DNA of 64,000 bases. Origin: Actinomadura madurae (GTDB lineage: Bacteria > Actinomycetota > Actinomycetes > Streptosporangiales > Streptosporangiaceae). The notes below the pieces were generated by a model. It made no database searches. It was given only the letters and a program-made list of their open reading frames with translations, and had not been told where the DNA came from. Positions 7,974-16,699 of this stretch are shown here, in pieces. Each line of letters opens with the position of its first letter. The stretch's first letter is position 1. Made by a program: the position numbers and the translations under genes. The DNA lies in the NCBI RefSeq assembly GCF_900115095.1, contig NZ_FOVH01000021.1, positions 1 to 64,000 of the forward strand. Reading direction: 5' to 3'.

Positions 7974-9176
7974 ATGGACGGGTCAGCGCAGCGCACGCTG
8001 CTCATCACGCTCACCGGACGCGACCGCCCCGGCGTGACGTCGCGTCTCTTCCGGACACTCTCCCAGTTCCCGCTGACGGTCGCCGACGTCGAGCAGGTCG
8101 TCATCCGCGGCCGGCTCGTCCTCGGCGTCCTGCTCGCCTACACCGAGGGCGCCGACATCGGACGGGTGTGGAACGCCGCCGAGCACGTCGCGAACGACCT
8201 CGACATGGAGATCGAGCTGTCCACCGGGCGCAACAAGCGGACGCACCGGCCCGGCGGCCGGCTGCACGTCACCGTCCTCGGCAACCCGCTCAAGCCCGCC
8301 GCCATGGCCGGGATCGCCGGCCGGATCTCCGCCCACGGCGCCAACATCGACCGCATCGAGCGGCTCGCGCAGAACCCCGTCACCTGCATCGAGATGGACG
8401 TCTCCGGCGCCGACCCGGACGCGCTGCGCGCCGGGCTCGCCGTCGAGGCCGCCGAGCAGCAGGTCGACGTCGCCGTCCAGCAGGGCGGCCTGCACCGGCG
8501 CGCCAAGCGGCTGATCGTCATGGACGTCGACTCCACCCTCATCCAGGGCGAGGTCATCGAGCTGCTCGCCGAGCACGCCGGCTGCCTGGACGAGGTCGCC
8601 AAGGTCACCGAGGCCGCCATGCGCGGCGAGCTGGACTTCGAGGGCTCCCTCCGCGAGCGGGTCGCCCTCCTCGCCGGGCTGGACGCCTCCGCCATCGACG
8701 ACGTCCGCGGCAAGCTGCGGCTGGCCGCCGGCGCCCGCACCATGGTCCGCACCCTCAAGCGCCTCGACTACAAGTTCGCGATCGTCAGCGGCGGCTTCAC
8801 CCAGGTCACCGACGCCCTCGTCGACGACCTCGGCATCGACTACTCCGCCGCCAACACCCTGGAGATCGCCGGCGGCAAGCTCACCGGCCGCGTCACCGGC
8901 CAGGTCATCGACCGCGCCGGCAAGGCCGCCGCCCTGGAGCGCTTCGCCCGCGAGGCCGGCATCCCGGTCAGCCAGACGGTCGCGATCGGCGACGGCGCCA
9001 ACGACCTCGACATGCTCCAGGCCGCCGGCCTCGGCATCGCCTACAACGCCAAACCGGTCGTCCGCCAGGCCGCCGACACCGCCGTCAACGTCCCCTACCT
9101 CGACACCATCGTCTTCCTCCTGGGCATCTCCCGAGAAGAGGTAGAGGCCGCAGACGCTCTAGATTCCCAGGGGTAG
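7974..9176 (+). CDS. serB: Phosphoserine phosphatase SerB
   Basis: A 400-residue enzyme for the last step of serine synthesis, hydrolysis of O-phosphoserine. It has two N-terminal ACT domains (about residues 5-80 and 95-165), with LLITLTGRDRPGVTS opening the first; these probably bind serine or another amino acid for feedback control, as in mycobacterial SerB2. The HAD phosphatase domain follows: DVDST with nucleophile D184 and acid/base D186, then IVSGGFTQV (motif II) and IGDGANDLDML (motif IV with the Mg-binding Asp residues). The ATG at 7974 was chosen over an upstream start because it places the first ACT strand at residue 8. It is a single gene, 67 bases after the QueA-like gene. Confidence 0.95.
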   Translation: MDGSAQRTLLITLTGRDRPGVTSRLFRTLSQFPLTVADVEQVVIRGRLVLGVLLAYTEGADIGRVWNAAEHVANDLDMEIELSTGRNKRTHRPGGRLHVTVLGNPLKPAAMAGIAGRISAHGANIDRIERLAQNPVTCIEMDVSGADPDALRAGLAVEAAEQQVDVAVQQGGLHRRAKRLIVMDVDSTLIQGEVIELLAEHAGCLDEVAKVTEAAMRGELDFEGSLRERVALLAGLDASAIDDVRGKLRLAAGARTMVRTLKRLDYKFAIVSGGFTQVTDALVDDLGIDYSAANTLEIAGGKLTGRVTGQVIDRAGKAAALERFAREAGIPVSQTVAIGDGANDLDMLQAAGLGIAYNAKPVVRQAADTAVNVPYLDTIVFLLGISREEVEAADALDSQG

Positions 9177-9432
9177 CGACCCCCCTGGAACCCCCCGTCA
9201 CGACGCAGGCGATCCTCACGCCACGGTTGCGGTCTGTCGTGCCTGTACTGACGTGCGCGGCGTCGCTGCGGTCGCCTGCGTCGACGGGCATGCGCCCTCC
9301 GCTCGCTGCGCTCGCTCCACGCGCCTGCCCGTGCCCCCGGCTGATGTTCGGACTCCAAGAGAGCGCGAATCGAACCTCCGCCACGAGGCGGGTGAGGTTC
9401 GGAGGGAAGGGGGGTTCGGGTAGATCTGGATC

Positions 9433-11703
9433 ATGTTGCGGCGGCCGGTGGGGGCTTATGCGCGGGTTCGGGAGACCCTGGCCCGAGCCCATGGGCAGGT
9501 GGCGCCCATGTACGGGGTGGCCGCCGCTGTGGCCATGGCCGCGCCCCTGCTCGTGGGGGCGGTGAACGAGCATCCGGCGCAGGGGTCGATGGTCGCGCTC
9601 GGGGCCTATCTCGTCGCCCTGCGGGCGCCCGAGGGGCCCTACGGGGCGCAGGCTCGGAACCTGGCCGCAGGGGTGCTGATCGTGTCGGTCGGCGCGGGGG
9701 TGGGCGGGCTGCTCAGCGAGCACCTGTGGCCGACCGTGCTCGTGGTGCCGCCGCTGGTCGCGCTCGGGGTGGCGGTGCCGCGGATCGGGGCGACGGCGAG
9801 CCTCGCGGTGCTGCTGAGCGCCGTCCGGCCGGAGTCCGCGGACGTCCTGAACGTCGGCCTGCTGGAGCTGGCCGGCGGGCTGCTCACCGCGCTGCTGCTG
9901 CTGGCGCCGTACCCGGCGCGGCGGCTGCTGCCGCTGCGGGAGGCGCTGAGCGAGGCCTCCGACGCGGTCGCGGAGGCGCTGGACGCCGTCGCGGAGGACG
10001 TGGGGGCGCCCGACGCGGCGCCGCTCGACGCGGTCGAGCTGACGAACCCCGACCTGCTGGCCGTCACCCGGATCCCGGACTGGGAGGCCAAGCGCCGGGC
10101 CGCGTCGGAGGCGCTGACGGCGGCGCGCTCCACCTACGCGCTGTACCGGTCCGGACGCGGGGACGGGGACCCCACGCGGCCCGAGCGGCTCATCGACGCC
10201 CTCGGCCGCGTCCTGCACGAGACGGTGACGCTGCAGGCCGTCCTGGAGGCGGCGAAGAACTACCCGCCGGACCGCGAGTGGCGGCTGGAGACGCAGACGG
10301 CGATCTCGGCGCTCGCGGCGCGGCTGCGGCTGCTCGCCGGCGCGATCGCGACGGCGGGCGAGGCGCCGCTCGGCCGGGAGGAGTCCGCCGCCGTCCGGCG
10401 GATGGGGCGCGCCGCCGAGCAGATCAGGCGCGCCGGGCTCGCCGGCGACGAGGACCTCGTCGCGGTCGCGCTGATCGGCCAGGTGCGCCGCTCCATCGAC
10501 CGCATCGCCGGCGAGGTCGCGTCCGCGCGCCGCGTCGTCGCGGGCGGGCTGCGCATCGGGCTCGGCGCGCCGCGCATGCCCGACACGCTCGATCCGACGC
10601 CGGCATGGGACCGGCTGCGCCGCGCCGTCCGGACGCGGTCCCCGAGGTTCCGGCAGGTGTCGCGGGTGTTCGTGACGGCGCTGGTGTCGATGGCGCTGGC
10701 CGCCGCGTTCGAGATCCCGCACGGGCACTGGATGACGATCACCGCGATGCTGAGCCTGCGCGCCACCTACGGCGAGACGGTCGAGCGGCTCGTCCAGCGG
10801 GTGGGCGGGACGGCGGCCGGGTCCGTCGTGGCGGCGGTGATCCTCACCCTGGCGCCCGGGGAGATCACGATCGCGCTGACCGTCCTCTGCTTCGCCGTCG
10901 CCGGGTTCGCGATGAAGCCGGTGAACTACTCCTACTGGGCGCTGTTCGGGACTCCGCTGGCGATGCTGCTGCTCGACTTCTCCACGCCCGCCGACTGGCG
11001 CACCGCCGGGGAGCGGATCGGGCTGACGTTCGCGGGGACGCTGATGGCCTACCTCGCCGTCCGGCTGCTGTGGCCCGCGGGGCACCTGGAGCGGCTCCCC
11101 GTCCAGCTCGAACGGCTGCTGCGGACGCACGCCGGCCTCATCCGCGCCACGGCGGACGTCCTCGCCGGGGAGCGCGTCCGGCTGCCGCACGAGACGATCG
11201 TGGCGGCGGAACGGGCGGCGGAGGCGGTCGCCGAGACCCGGACGCGGCTCGGCCAGGAGCGGCTGCCCGACACCGAGCTGATCGCCCTGCTGCGCCGGAC
11301 CGTGGACGCCGCGCACCGCAGCCGCGACCACCTGATCGCGGTGGCGCGGCTCGCCCGCGAGAAGGCCGTGGACACCGGCCCGATCCCCGAGATCCTCGAC
11401 CGGGTCGCCGACCAGCTGGAGGAGGCCGCCGGGCTCCTGGAGGAGCCGGCGGACCTCGACCCGGAGGCCGGCACGCCGGCCGAGGAGCTCAGCGAGGAGC
11501 TCGCCGACCTCGACGCGCACCTGTCCACGCTGACGCGGCGGCGGCGCGCCGAGATCAAGGCCGGTGTCGGGCGGGACGAGCCCACCCCGCTGCGGCACGC
11601 CCTCCTCCAGGTGTCCGGCACCCGCCACACGATCCGGGCGCTGCGCCGGGACGCGGCCACGGTCATCGACACGGCGCTGGAGGCCGCCGAGCCGCGTTCC
11701 TGA
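9433..11703 (+). CDS. FUSC family membrane protein
   Basis: A 756-residue protein with the FUSC/aromatic-acid-exporter layout: an N-terminal block of about six membrane helices (residues 20-160), a long charged cytosolic region (about 160-400), a second membrane block (about 410-540) with the motif GHWMTITAMLSL, and a helical C-terminal domain rich in Glu/Arg. Relatives such as YccS and AaeB export organic acids or are linked to stress; the substrate is not known here. It is monocistronic after a 256-base gap that holds no gene. Its stop is 1 base from the end of the convergent phosphatase gene. Confidence 0.82.
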   Translation: MLRRPVGAYARVRETLARAHGQVAPMYGVAAAVAMAAPLLVGAVNEHPAQGSMVALGAYLVALRAPEGPYGAQARNLAAGVLIVSVGAGVGGLLSEHLWPTVLVVPPLVALGVAVPRIGATASLAVLLSAVRPESADVLNVGLLELAGGLLTALLLLAPYPARRLLPLREALSEASDAVAEALDAVAEDVGAPDAAPLDAVELTNPDLLAVTRIPDWEAKRRAASEALTAARSTYALYRSGRGDGDPTRPERLIDALGRVLHETVTLQAVLEAAKNYPPDREWRLETQTAISALAARLRLLAGAIATAGEAPLGREESAAVRRMGRAAEQIRRAGLAGDEDLVAVALIGQVRRSIDRIAGEVASARRVVAGGLRIGLGAPRMPDTLDPTPAWDRLRRAVRTRSPRFRQVSRVFVTALVSMALAAAFEIPHGHWMTITAMLSLRATYGETVERLVQRVGGTAAGSVVAAVILTLAPGEITIALTVLCFAVAGFAMKPVNYSYWALFGTPLAMLLLDFSTPADWRTAGERIGLTFAGTLMAYLAVRLLWPAGHLERLPVQLERLLRTHAGLIRATADVLAGERVRLPHETIVAAERAAEAVAETRTRLGQERLPDTELIALLRRTVDAAHRSRDHLIAVARLAREKAVDTGPIPEILDRVADQLEEAAGLLEEPADLDPEAGTPAEELSEELADLDAHLSTLTRRRRAEIKAGVGRDEPTPLRHALLQVSGTRHTIRALRRDAATVIDTALEAAEPRS

Positions 11704-11704
11704 G

Positions 11705-12172
11705 TCAGCCCTTCGGGGTGTGGACGGTGCGGAGCGTACCGGCGCCGGGCCGCGCGTCCGTCCACGCCCCCGGCAGGTCGATCACGGCGAGCGCGCAGGT
11801 GGGGAAGGAGTCGGGGGCCTGCCCGGTCAGGTCGTGGACGAGCTGGTGCACCGACGGGTTGTGCCCCACGAGCAGCACCCGCCCGGCGTCCTCCGGCGCC
11901 TCGGAGACGAGGGAGAGGAGGTGGTCGGGGTCGTTGCCGTAGATCCCGGCCTCGAAGCTCACGGCGGCGTCGAGCGACAGCAGGTCCAGGGTCTCGCGCG
12001 TCCGCGCCGCCGTGGAGCACAGGACGTGGTCGGGGACGAGGTCGCCGGCGCGCAGCCAGTCGCCGGTGGCGGCGGCGTCGCGCCGCCCGCGGTCGTTGAG
12101 GGTCCGGTCGATGTCGGACGTGCCGAGGCCGGCGACGGCCTTGGCGTGGCGGAGCACGATGAGCGTCGGCAT
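11705..12172 (-). CDS. SixA-like histidine phosphatase
   Basis: A 155-residue member of the histidine phosphatase (phosphoglycerate mutase-like) superfamily. The catalytic RHA triad opens the protein (TLIVLRHAKA), with the second Arg/His pair later in VLLVGHNPSVH. The small size and RHAKA form are those of SixA phosphohistidine phosphatases, which remove phosphate from His in phosphotransfer proteins. No phosphorelay partner is nearby, so the target is open. The ATG at 12172 is preferred; a GTG 3 codons upstream is possible. Confidence 0.85.
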   Translation of the reverse strand: MPTLIVLRHAKAVAGLGTSDIDRTLNDRGRRDAAATGDWLRAGDLVPDHVLCSTAARTRETLDLLSLDAAVSFEAGIYGNDPDHLLSLVSEAPEDAGRVLLVGHNPSVHQLVHDLTGQAPDSFPTCALAVIDLPGAWTDARPGAGTLRTVHTPKG

Positions 12173-12182
12173 GGCCGCCACC

Positions 12183-12305
12183 CTACGGCGCGACCAGCGC
12201 CGCGATGCCCCAGAGCACGAGCATGACGAGAAGCATCCCGCCGATCACGACGGCGAACCCCTTGGGCCCCGACATGCCCGGCTTCCCGCTGCCGCTGCTC
12301 GCCAA
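12183..12305 (-). CDS. Small single-pass membrane protein (40 residues)
   Basis: A 40-residue peptide from a TTG start at 12305, preceded by AGGAGG with 5-base spacing; this strong ribosome site decides the start. It has a short Gly/Ser/Lys N-terminus (SSGSGKPGMSGPKG) followed by one hydrophobic helix (FAVVIGGMLLVMLVLWGIAA) up to the C-terminus. It lies 10 bases upstream of the SixA-like gene on the same strand and downstream of the hppA terminator. The function is unknown. An upstream in-frame start at 12431 would run through that terminator, so it is unlikely. Confidence 0.6.
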   Translation of the reverse strand: MASSGSGKPGMSGPKGFAVVIGGMLLVMLVLWGIAALVAP

Positions 12306-12408
12306 GGCCGCCTCCTGAAATCTGGGTCCGGGCGCGGGACGTCCGAGCCCTCGCGTACAGCGTACGACCGGTGCCGGGTGGTCCAGACACGGCCCCGGGG
12401 AACGCGGA

Positions 12409-12439
12409 AGGGGCCGGTGGCGCGTCGCCACCGGCCCCT
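12409..12439 (-). terminator. Terminator of hppA
   Basis: AGGGGCCGGTGGCG (12409-12422) and CGCCACCGGCCCCT (12426-12439) form a perfect 14-bp stem with a 3-base loop, 13 bases after the hppA stop. There is no long T run, as is usual in GC-rich actinobacteria. Confidence 0.85.
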
Positions 12440-12452
12440 CTGCCTCAAGCGG

Positions 12453-14957
12453 TCAGGACTTGCCGGACGGCTCCTCGCTGCCCGACTCGGCACCCTCGGC
12501 GCCCACTGCGCCCTTCGAGGGGGGACGACCCCCCACGCCCCCCGCGGCACCTTCGGCGCCCACTATGGCCTCCTCGGGGCCCTCCTCGATGGCGCCGCCC
12601 TTGGCCTCGCCGCTCTCCGTCGCCTCCGGGGAGCCGCCCTCGACGGCGGGCTCCGCGGGCGGCTCGCCGATCGGGTCGGCGCGCCGCTTGGAGATCACGA
12701 TGGCCGCGACGATGACCGCGACGGACAGCACGGTCACCACGACGCGCAGCAGGGTGTTGCCCGCGTAGGTGACCACCGCGTCCGCGATCAGCAGCGCGAC
12801 CAGGTTCATCACCTTGATCAGCGGGTTGATCGCGGGGCCGGCGGTGTCCTTGAACGGGTCGCCGACGGTGTCGCCGATGACGGTCGCCTCGTGCGCCTCG
12901 CTGCCCTTGCCGCCGAGGTGGCCCTCCTCGACGAGCTTCTTGGCGTTGTCCCAGGCCCCGCCGGAGTTGGACAGGAACACCGCCATCAGCACGCCCGCCG
13001 CGATGGCGCCGCCCAGGAAGGCGCCGAGCGGCGCGTACCCGAGGGCGAAGCCGACCGCGATCGGCGTCATGATGGCCAGCAGGCCGGGGGTGGCGAGCTC
13101 GCGCTGCGCGTCCCGGGTGCAGATGTCCACGACCCGGTCGTAGTCGGGCTTCTCGGTGTAGTCCATGATCCCGGGCTTGGTGCGGAACTGCTCGCGCACC
13201 TCGACCACGACCCGGCCGGCGGCCCGGCCGACGGCCATGATCGCCAGACCGGAGAACAGGAACACCACGGCCGCGCCGACGATCAGGCCGATCAGCACGT
13301 TCGGGCTCGCGATCGACAGGTTGAACGCGAGGAACTCGTCGCCGATCGCGTCCTTGGCGCTCTGCGACGCGTCGCTCAGCGCGGCGATCACCGTCGTGCG
13401 GAAGGAGCCGAACAGCGCGGTCGCGGCGAGCACCGCCGTCGCGATCGCGATCCCCTTGGTGATCGCCTTGGTGGTGTTGCCGACCGCGTCCAGCCGCTCC
13501 AGGACGGACGCGGCCTCGCCCTGGACGTCCCCGGACATCTCGGCGATGCCCTGGGCGTTGTCGGAGACGGGGCCGAACGTGTCCATCGAGACGATCACGC
13601 CGACCGTGGTGAGCAGCCCGGTGCCGGCCATCGCCACCGCGAACAGCGCGACGGTGGTGTTGCCGAAGCCGAGCAGGAACGCCCCGTACACGGCGCCGCC
13701 GATGACGAGCGCGGTGTAGACGGCCGACTCCAGTCCGAGCGAGATGCCGGACAGGATGACGGTCGCGGGGCCGGTCCGGGCGCTGCCGGTGACCTCCTTG
13801 ACCGGCCTGCGGTTGGTCTCGGTGAAGTAGCCGGTGAGCAGCTGGATGGCGCTGGCCAGCACGATGCCGATGAGGACCGAGCCGAGCGCGACCCAGCGCG
13901 GGTCGGCGTCCAGGCCGCGGATCTCGGCGTCGGTGACGTTGCTCAGGTCGGCGAACGACGAGGGCAGGTAGGTGAACGCGGCGATCGCGACGAGGACCGC
14001 CGAGATCCCCGCGGAGATGAAGAAGCCCCGGTTGATCGCCGTCATCCCGGAGCGGTCGCCGGTGCGGGGGGCCACCGCGAAGATGCCGATCACCGCGGTG
14101 ATCACGCCGATCATCGGCACGATCAGCGGGAACACCAGGCCCTCGTTGCCGAACGCCGCGGTGCCGAGGATCAGCGCCGCGACGAGCGTGACCGCGTACG
14201 ACTCGAACAGGTCGGCGGCCATGCCGGCGCAGTCGCCCACGTTGTCGCCCACGTTGTCGGCGATCGTCGCCGCGTTGCGCGGGTCGTCCTCGGGGATGCC
14301 CTGCTCGACCTTGCCGACGAGGTCGGCGCCGACGTCGGCGGCCTTGGTGAAGATGCCGCCGCCGACACGCATGAACATGGCGAGCAGCGCGGCGCCGAAG
14401 CCGAAGCCCTCCAGCACCTTCGGCGCCTCGCCCTGGTAGGCCAGGACGACGACCGCGGCGCCGAACAGGCCGAGGCCGACGGTGAACATGCCGGCGACGC
14501 CGCCGGTGCGGAAGGCGATGCGCATCGCCGTCTTCTCGCCGCCCTGCTCGCGCGCGGCGGCGGCGACCCGGACGTTGCCCCGGACGGCCAGCCACATGCC
14601 GGTGAAGCCGGTGACGGCGGAGAACAGCGCGCCGATGACGAAGAAGACGGACCGGCCGATCCGCTCACCCGTGGAGTCGGCCGGCAGGAGCAGCAGAACG
14701 AGCGGGATCAGGACGACGAAGACCGCGACCGTTCGGAACTGGCGTTTCAGATAGGCGCTCGCACCTACCTGTACCGCTCGCGCGATCTCCTGCATCTTGT
14801 CGGTGCCCTGGCCAGCGGCCAGGACATCGCGCACGAGACCCGCGGCGACGGCCAGTGCGAGCAGCGCGATCACGGCGACGACGACGACCAGGGAGAGGTC
14901 GCCGCCGCCGAGATCCACTTCTGCGCTGGCCGGGCTTGACAGGGAAAACCCGGACAT
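12453..14957 (-). CDS. hppA: Membrane-bound proton-translocating pyrophosphatase
   Basis: An 834-residue membrane enzyme that couples pyrophosphate hydrolysis to proton export. It has about 16 helices and the family signature DVGADLVGKVE, the NVGDNVGDCAGMAADLFE loop, and a C-terminal GDTVGDPFKDTAGPAINPL. The sequence GNTTKAITKG carries Lys where K+-dependent enzymes have Ala (GNTTAAIGKG), which indicates the K+-independent H+-pumping class. After the last helix and ISKRRADPIGEPP there is a tail of about 75 residues rich in Glu, Gly and Ala, absent from most family members. ATG at 14957 has a GAGGAGG site. In Streptomyces coelicolor this gene lies beside bldG as here. Confidence 0.96.
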   Translation of the reverse strand: MSGFSLSSPASAEVDLGGGDLSLVVVVAVIALLALAVAAGLVRDVLAAGQGTDKMQEIARAVQVGASAYLKRQFRTVAVFVVLIPLVLLLLPADSTGERIGRSVFFVIGALFSAVTGFTGMWLAVRGNVRVAAAAREQGGEKTAMRIAFRTGGVAGMFTVGLGLFGAAVVVLAYQGEAPKVLEGFGFGAALLAMFMRVGGGIFTKAADVGADLVGKVEQGIPEDDPRNAATIADNVGDNVGDCAGMAADLFESYAVTLVAALILGTAAFGNEGLVFPLIVPMIGVITAVIGIFAVAPRTGDRSGMTAINRGFFISAGISAVLVAIAAFTYLPSSFADLSNVTDAEIRGLDADPRWVALGSVLIGIVLASAIQLLTGYFTETNRRPVKEVTGSARTGPATVILSGISLGLESAVYTALVIGGAVYGAFLLGFGNTTVALFAVAMAGTGLLTTVGVIVSMDTFGPVSDNAQGIAEMSGDVQGEAASVLERLDAVGNTTKAITKGIAIATAVLAATALFGSFRTTVIAALSDASQSAKDAIGDEFLAFNLSIASPNVLIGLIVGAAVVFLFSGLAIMAVGRAAGRVVVEVREQFRTKPGIMDYTEKPDYDRVVDICTRDAQRELATPGLLAIMTPIAVGFALGYAPLGAFLGGAIAAGVLMAVFLSNSGGAWDNAKKLVEEGHLGGKGSEAHEATVIGDTVGDPFKDTAGPAINPLIKVMNLVALLIADAVVTYAGNTLLRVVVTVLSVAVIVAAIVISKRRADPIGEPPAEPAVEGGSPEATESGEAKGGAIEEGPEEAIVGAEGAAGGVGGRPPSKGAVGAEGAESGSEEPSGKS

Positions 14958-15067
14958 CCGTCCTCCTCGACAGGGGCATTGCGTCTCGATCGCCCAAAAG
15001 ACGATCTTTACCGCGTACCCCGCGAGTCATGATTTCGAACGCCTCGCACGGCAACGCGGGTGCGGGG

Positions 15068-15096
15068 AGTCTACGCACGTACAAGGCGATTGTTAA
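15068..15096 (-). promoter_or_regulatory. Putative hppA promoter
   Basis: On the minus strand TTAACA (91-96 of this block) and TAGACT (68-73) are separated by 17 bases, a fair match to the principal sigma-factor consensus. Transcription would start about 100 bases before the hppA ATG. No experimental support; chosen by eye. Confidence 0.45.
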
Positions 15097-15426
15097 GGCC
15101 GCGACACCCCTGATGAAGATGTCGCCGAAATGCAATCCGCGATACGCCGGAAATTGACCTATTAGCCTGATCAACGGCCATCGGCCCAGGTCAACCCGGG
15201 CCAGCTCACTATTACCCAGCCGTTACCTTGACAGGCGCAGGGAGCTATGGCGCTTCGGCGTCTCCACCGGCGTCCCCATTCAAGCTAGGCATTAACACGG
15301 ATTATGTCCAGACCCAAATCGGGACGATCTTGGGTTGATCACGAGAGAATCTCACACCACAGGCACCACACGCCCCACCGGCCCCACCCCGGGAGCGTCG
15401 CGGGGCGGTCGCCGGGGCCGCCGTCG

Positions 15427-15580
15427 CCCGGACCGTCCTGGGGCCGACCCGGGGGTTGCCGGAGGCCGTCCTGGAGCCGACCCGGGGGTCGCCGGAGGCC
15501 GTCCTGGAGCCGTCGCCGGGGCCGTCCTGGGTCGGCCCGGGCTCGACCCGGGGGGTCGCCGGAGGCGGTCCCGGGGCCGG
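15427..15580. repeat. 33-bp tandem repeats in a 680-bp gene-free stretch
   Basis: The gene-free stretch 14958-15640 holds the hppA promoter on its left and this repeat block on its right. Two nearly identical units starting GCCGGAGGCCGTCCTGGAGC lie at 15458-15490 and 15491-15523, with degraded copies on both sides (GACCGTCCTGGGGCCGACCC before, GGAGGCGGTCCCGGGGCC after). The block lies directly beyond the terminator of the bldG pair. No open frame here looks coding. Beyond the promoter and repeat I see nothing in the rest of the stretch. Confidence 0.75.
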
Positions 15581-15586
15581 ACACGG

Positions 15587-15617
15587 CGAAGGCCCCGCCG
15601 GGGTGGCGGGGCCTTCG
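15587..15617 (-). terminator. Terminator of the bldG pair
   Basis: CGAAGGCCCCGCC (15587-15599) and GGCGGGGCCTTCG (15605-15617) form a perfect 13-bp stem with a 5-base loop, 23 bases beyond the stop codon of the anti-sigma-like gene. Confidence 0.85.
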
Positions 15618-15640
15618 GCCGCGAGCGAGGACGGGGCGCG

Positions 15641-16081
15641 TCAGATGGTCGCCTCGGCTTCGGCCGGCCAGCTCATCCGGATCTGCACGCCCTTGGGCGT
15701 GGCGGCGATCTCCACGTCGTCGGCGAGCCCGGCGATCACGGCCAGGCCCAGTTCGGCGGTGCCCTCTCCGAGCCCGTACTCGAGCTCGTCCGCGGACGGG
15801 GCGGCCGACAGGCCCCCCGCCGTCTCGTCACCGGGCACGGTGTCGCTGACGGTGACCTCGAAGCGGCGGTCGGCGCCGCTCAGCTCCAGGCGGACGGGCT
15901 CGTCCGGGCAGTGCCGCCGGTGCGCCTCCACGGCACGCGAGCACGCCTCCCCGACCGCGAGCCGCACCTCGTCCAGCAGGGGTTCGGCGACTCCGCTGCG
16001 GCGGGCGACGGCGGTCACGATCAGCCGGGCCGTCCGGACGTGGACGGGGAGCGCGCTGAAGGACAGTTCAACGGTCGACAT
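15641..16081 (-). CDS. Anti-sigma-factor-like ATP-binding protein next to bldG
   Basis: A 146-residue HATPase-type protein of the RsbW/SpoIIAB group and the positional counterpart of S. coelicolor SCO3548 (ApgA), which interacts with BldG. The N box reads VGEACSRAVEAH: the Glu is kept, but the Asn that contacts Mg-ATP in RsbW-type kinases is Arg. The G1 region (VSDTVPGDE) is also degraded, with no DxGxG. It may therefore bind its partner without being an active serine kinase. It is 16 bases after bldG and ends before a strong terminator, so the two form an operon. Confidence 0.85.
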   Translation of the reverse strand: MSTVELSFSALPVHVRTARLIVTAVARRSGVAEPLLDEVRLAVGEACSRAVEAHRRHCPDEPVRLELSGADRRFEVTVSDTVPGDETAGGLSAAPSADELEYGLGEGTAELGLAVIAGLADDVEIAATPKGVQIRMSWPAEAEATI

Positions 16082-16097
16082 CTCAGCCGCGGGCCGC

Positions 16098-16451
16098 CTA
16101 CTTGGCGCCCTTGCGCTTCTCCTCGGCCTCGGCGATCGAGTCGTGGATGCCGAAGACCTTGGTCAGCCCCGTGATCCGGAAGATCTTGAGGATGCGCTCC
16201 TGGGTGCACACCAGCTCCAGCGAGCCGTCGTGGGCGCGCACCCGCTTCAGCCCGCCGACGAGGACGCCGAGCCCGGTGGAGTCGAGGAACTCCACCTTCT
16301 CCATGTCCACGAGCAGGTGGAACTTGCCCTTGTTGACCAGGTCGATGAGCTTCTCGCGAAGCTTCGGCGCCGTGTAGACGTCGATCTCGCCCTCCACGTT
16401 GATGACGGTGAGGCCATCGTCGGTGGTGTAGTCGTTCACCTTCAGGTCCAC
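16098..16451 (-). CDS. bldG: Anti-anti-sigma factor BldG
   Basis: A 117-residue STAS protein, nearly identical in its core to streptomycete BldG, which controls sporulation and antibiotic production through partner switching with anti-sigma factors. The phosphorylation site is S58 in FLDSTGLGVLVGG; GEIDVYTAPKLRE (about 21-33) and LKIFRITGLTKVF (about 88-100) are the conserved surface segments. The start is GTG at 16451 with GGAGG 5 bases upstream. It is divergent from the helicase gene and followed by its anti-sigma-like partner, the same order as in Streptomyces. Confidence 0.95.
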   Translation of the reverse strand: MDLKVNDYTTDDGLTVINVEGEIDVYTAPKLREKLIDLVNKGKFHLLVDMEKVEFLDSTGLGVLVGGLKRVRAHDGSLELVCTQERILKIFRITGLTKVFGIHDSIAEAEEKRKGAK

Positions 16452-16699
16452 AGATCCTCCACGCGCCGTGCAGCACTATCCGATCCCGGCGTCCGGACCG
16501 CCCGAGCGGCGGCGTCCACCGAGACTTCGCCGTGATTCAACCACGCTCCGGCGCCGTGCACGCAGGTAATCGCCCACACGGGCGAAAGTTCGCGCCATCC
16601 CGTCTGACCTGCTGATCTCAGGGCCAGGGCAGGGGGTAACAGCCCTCCGTCGCCGGGGCGTTCCCGTTGTTTTGCCCAGGCTGGCAAACTGAAAACCTG

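Noticed and set aside
9340..9400. tRNA-like T-arm on the minus strand (GGAGGTTCGATTC)
   Set aside because: The bases flanking the loop do not pair, and no acceptor or anticodon arm is found around it.
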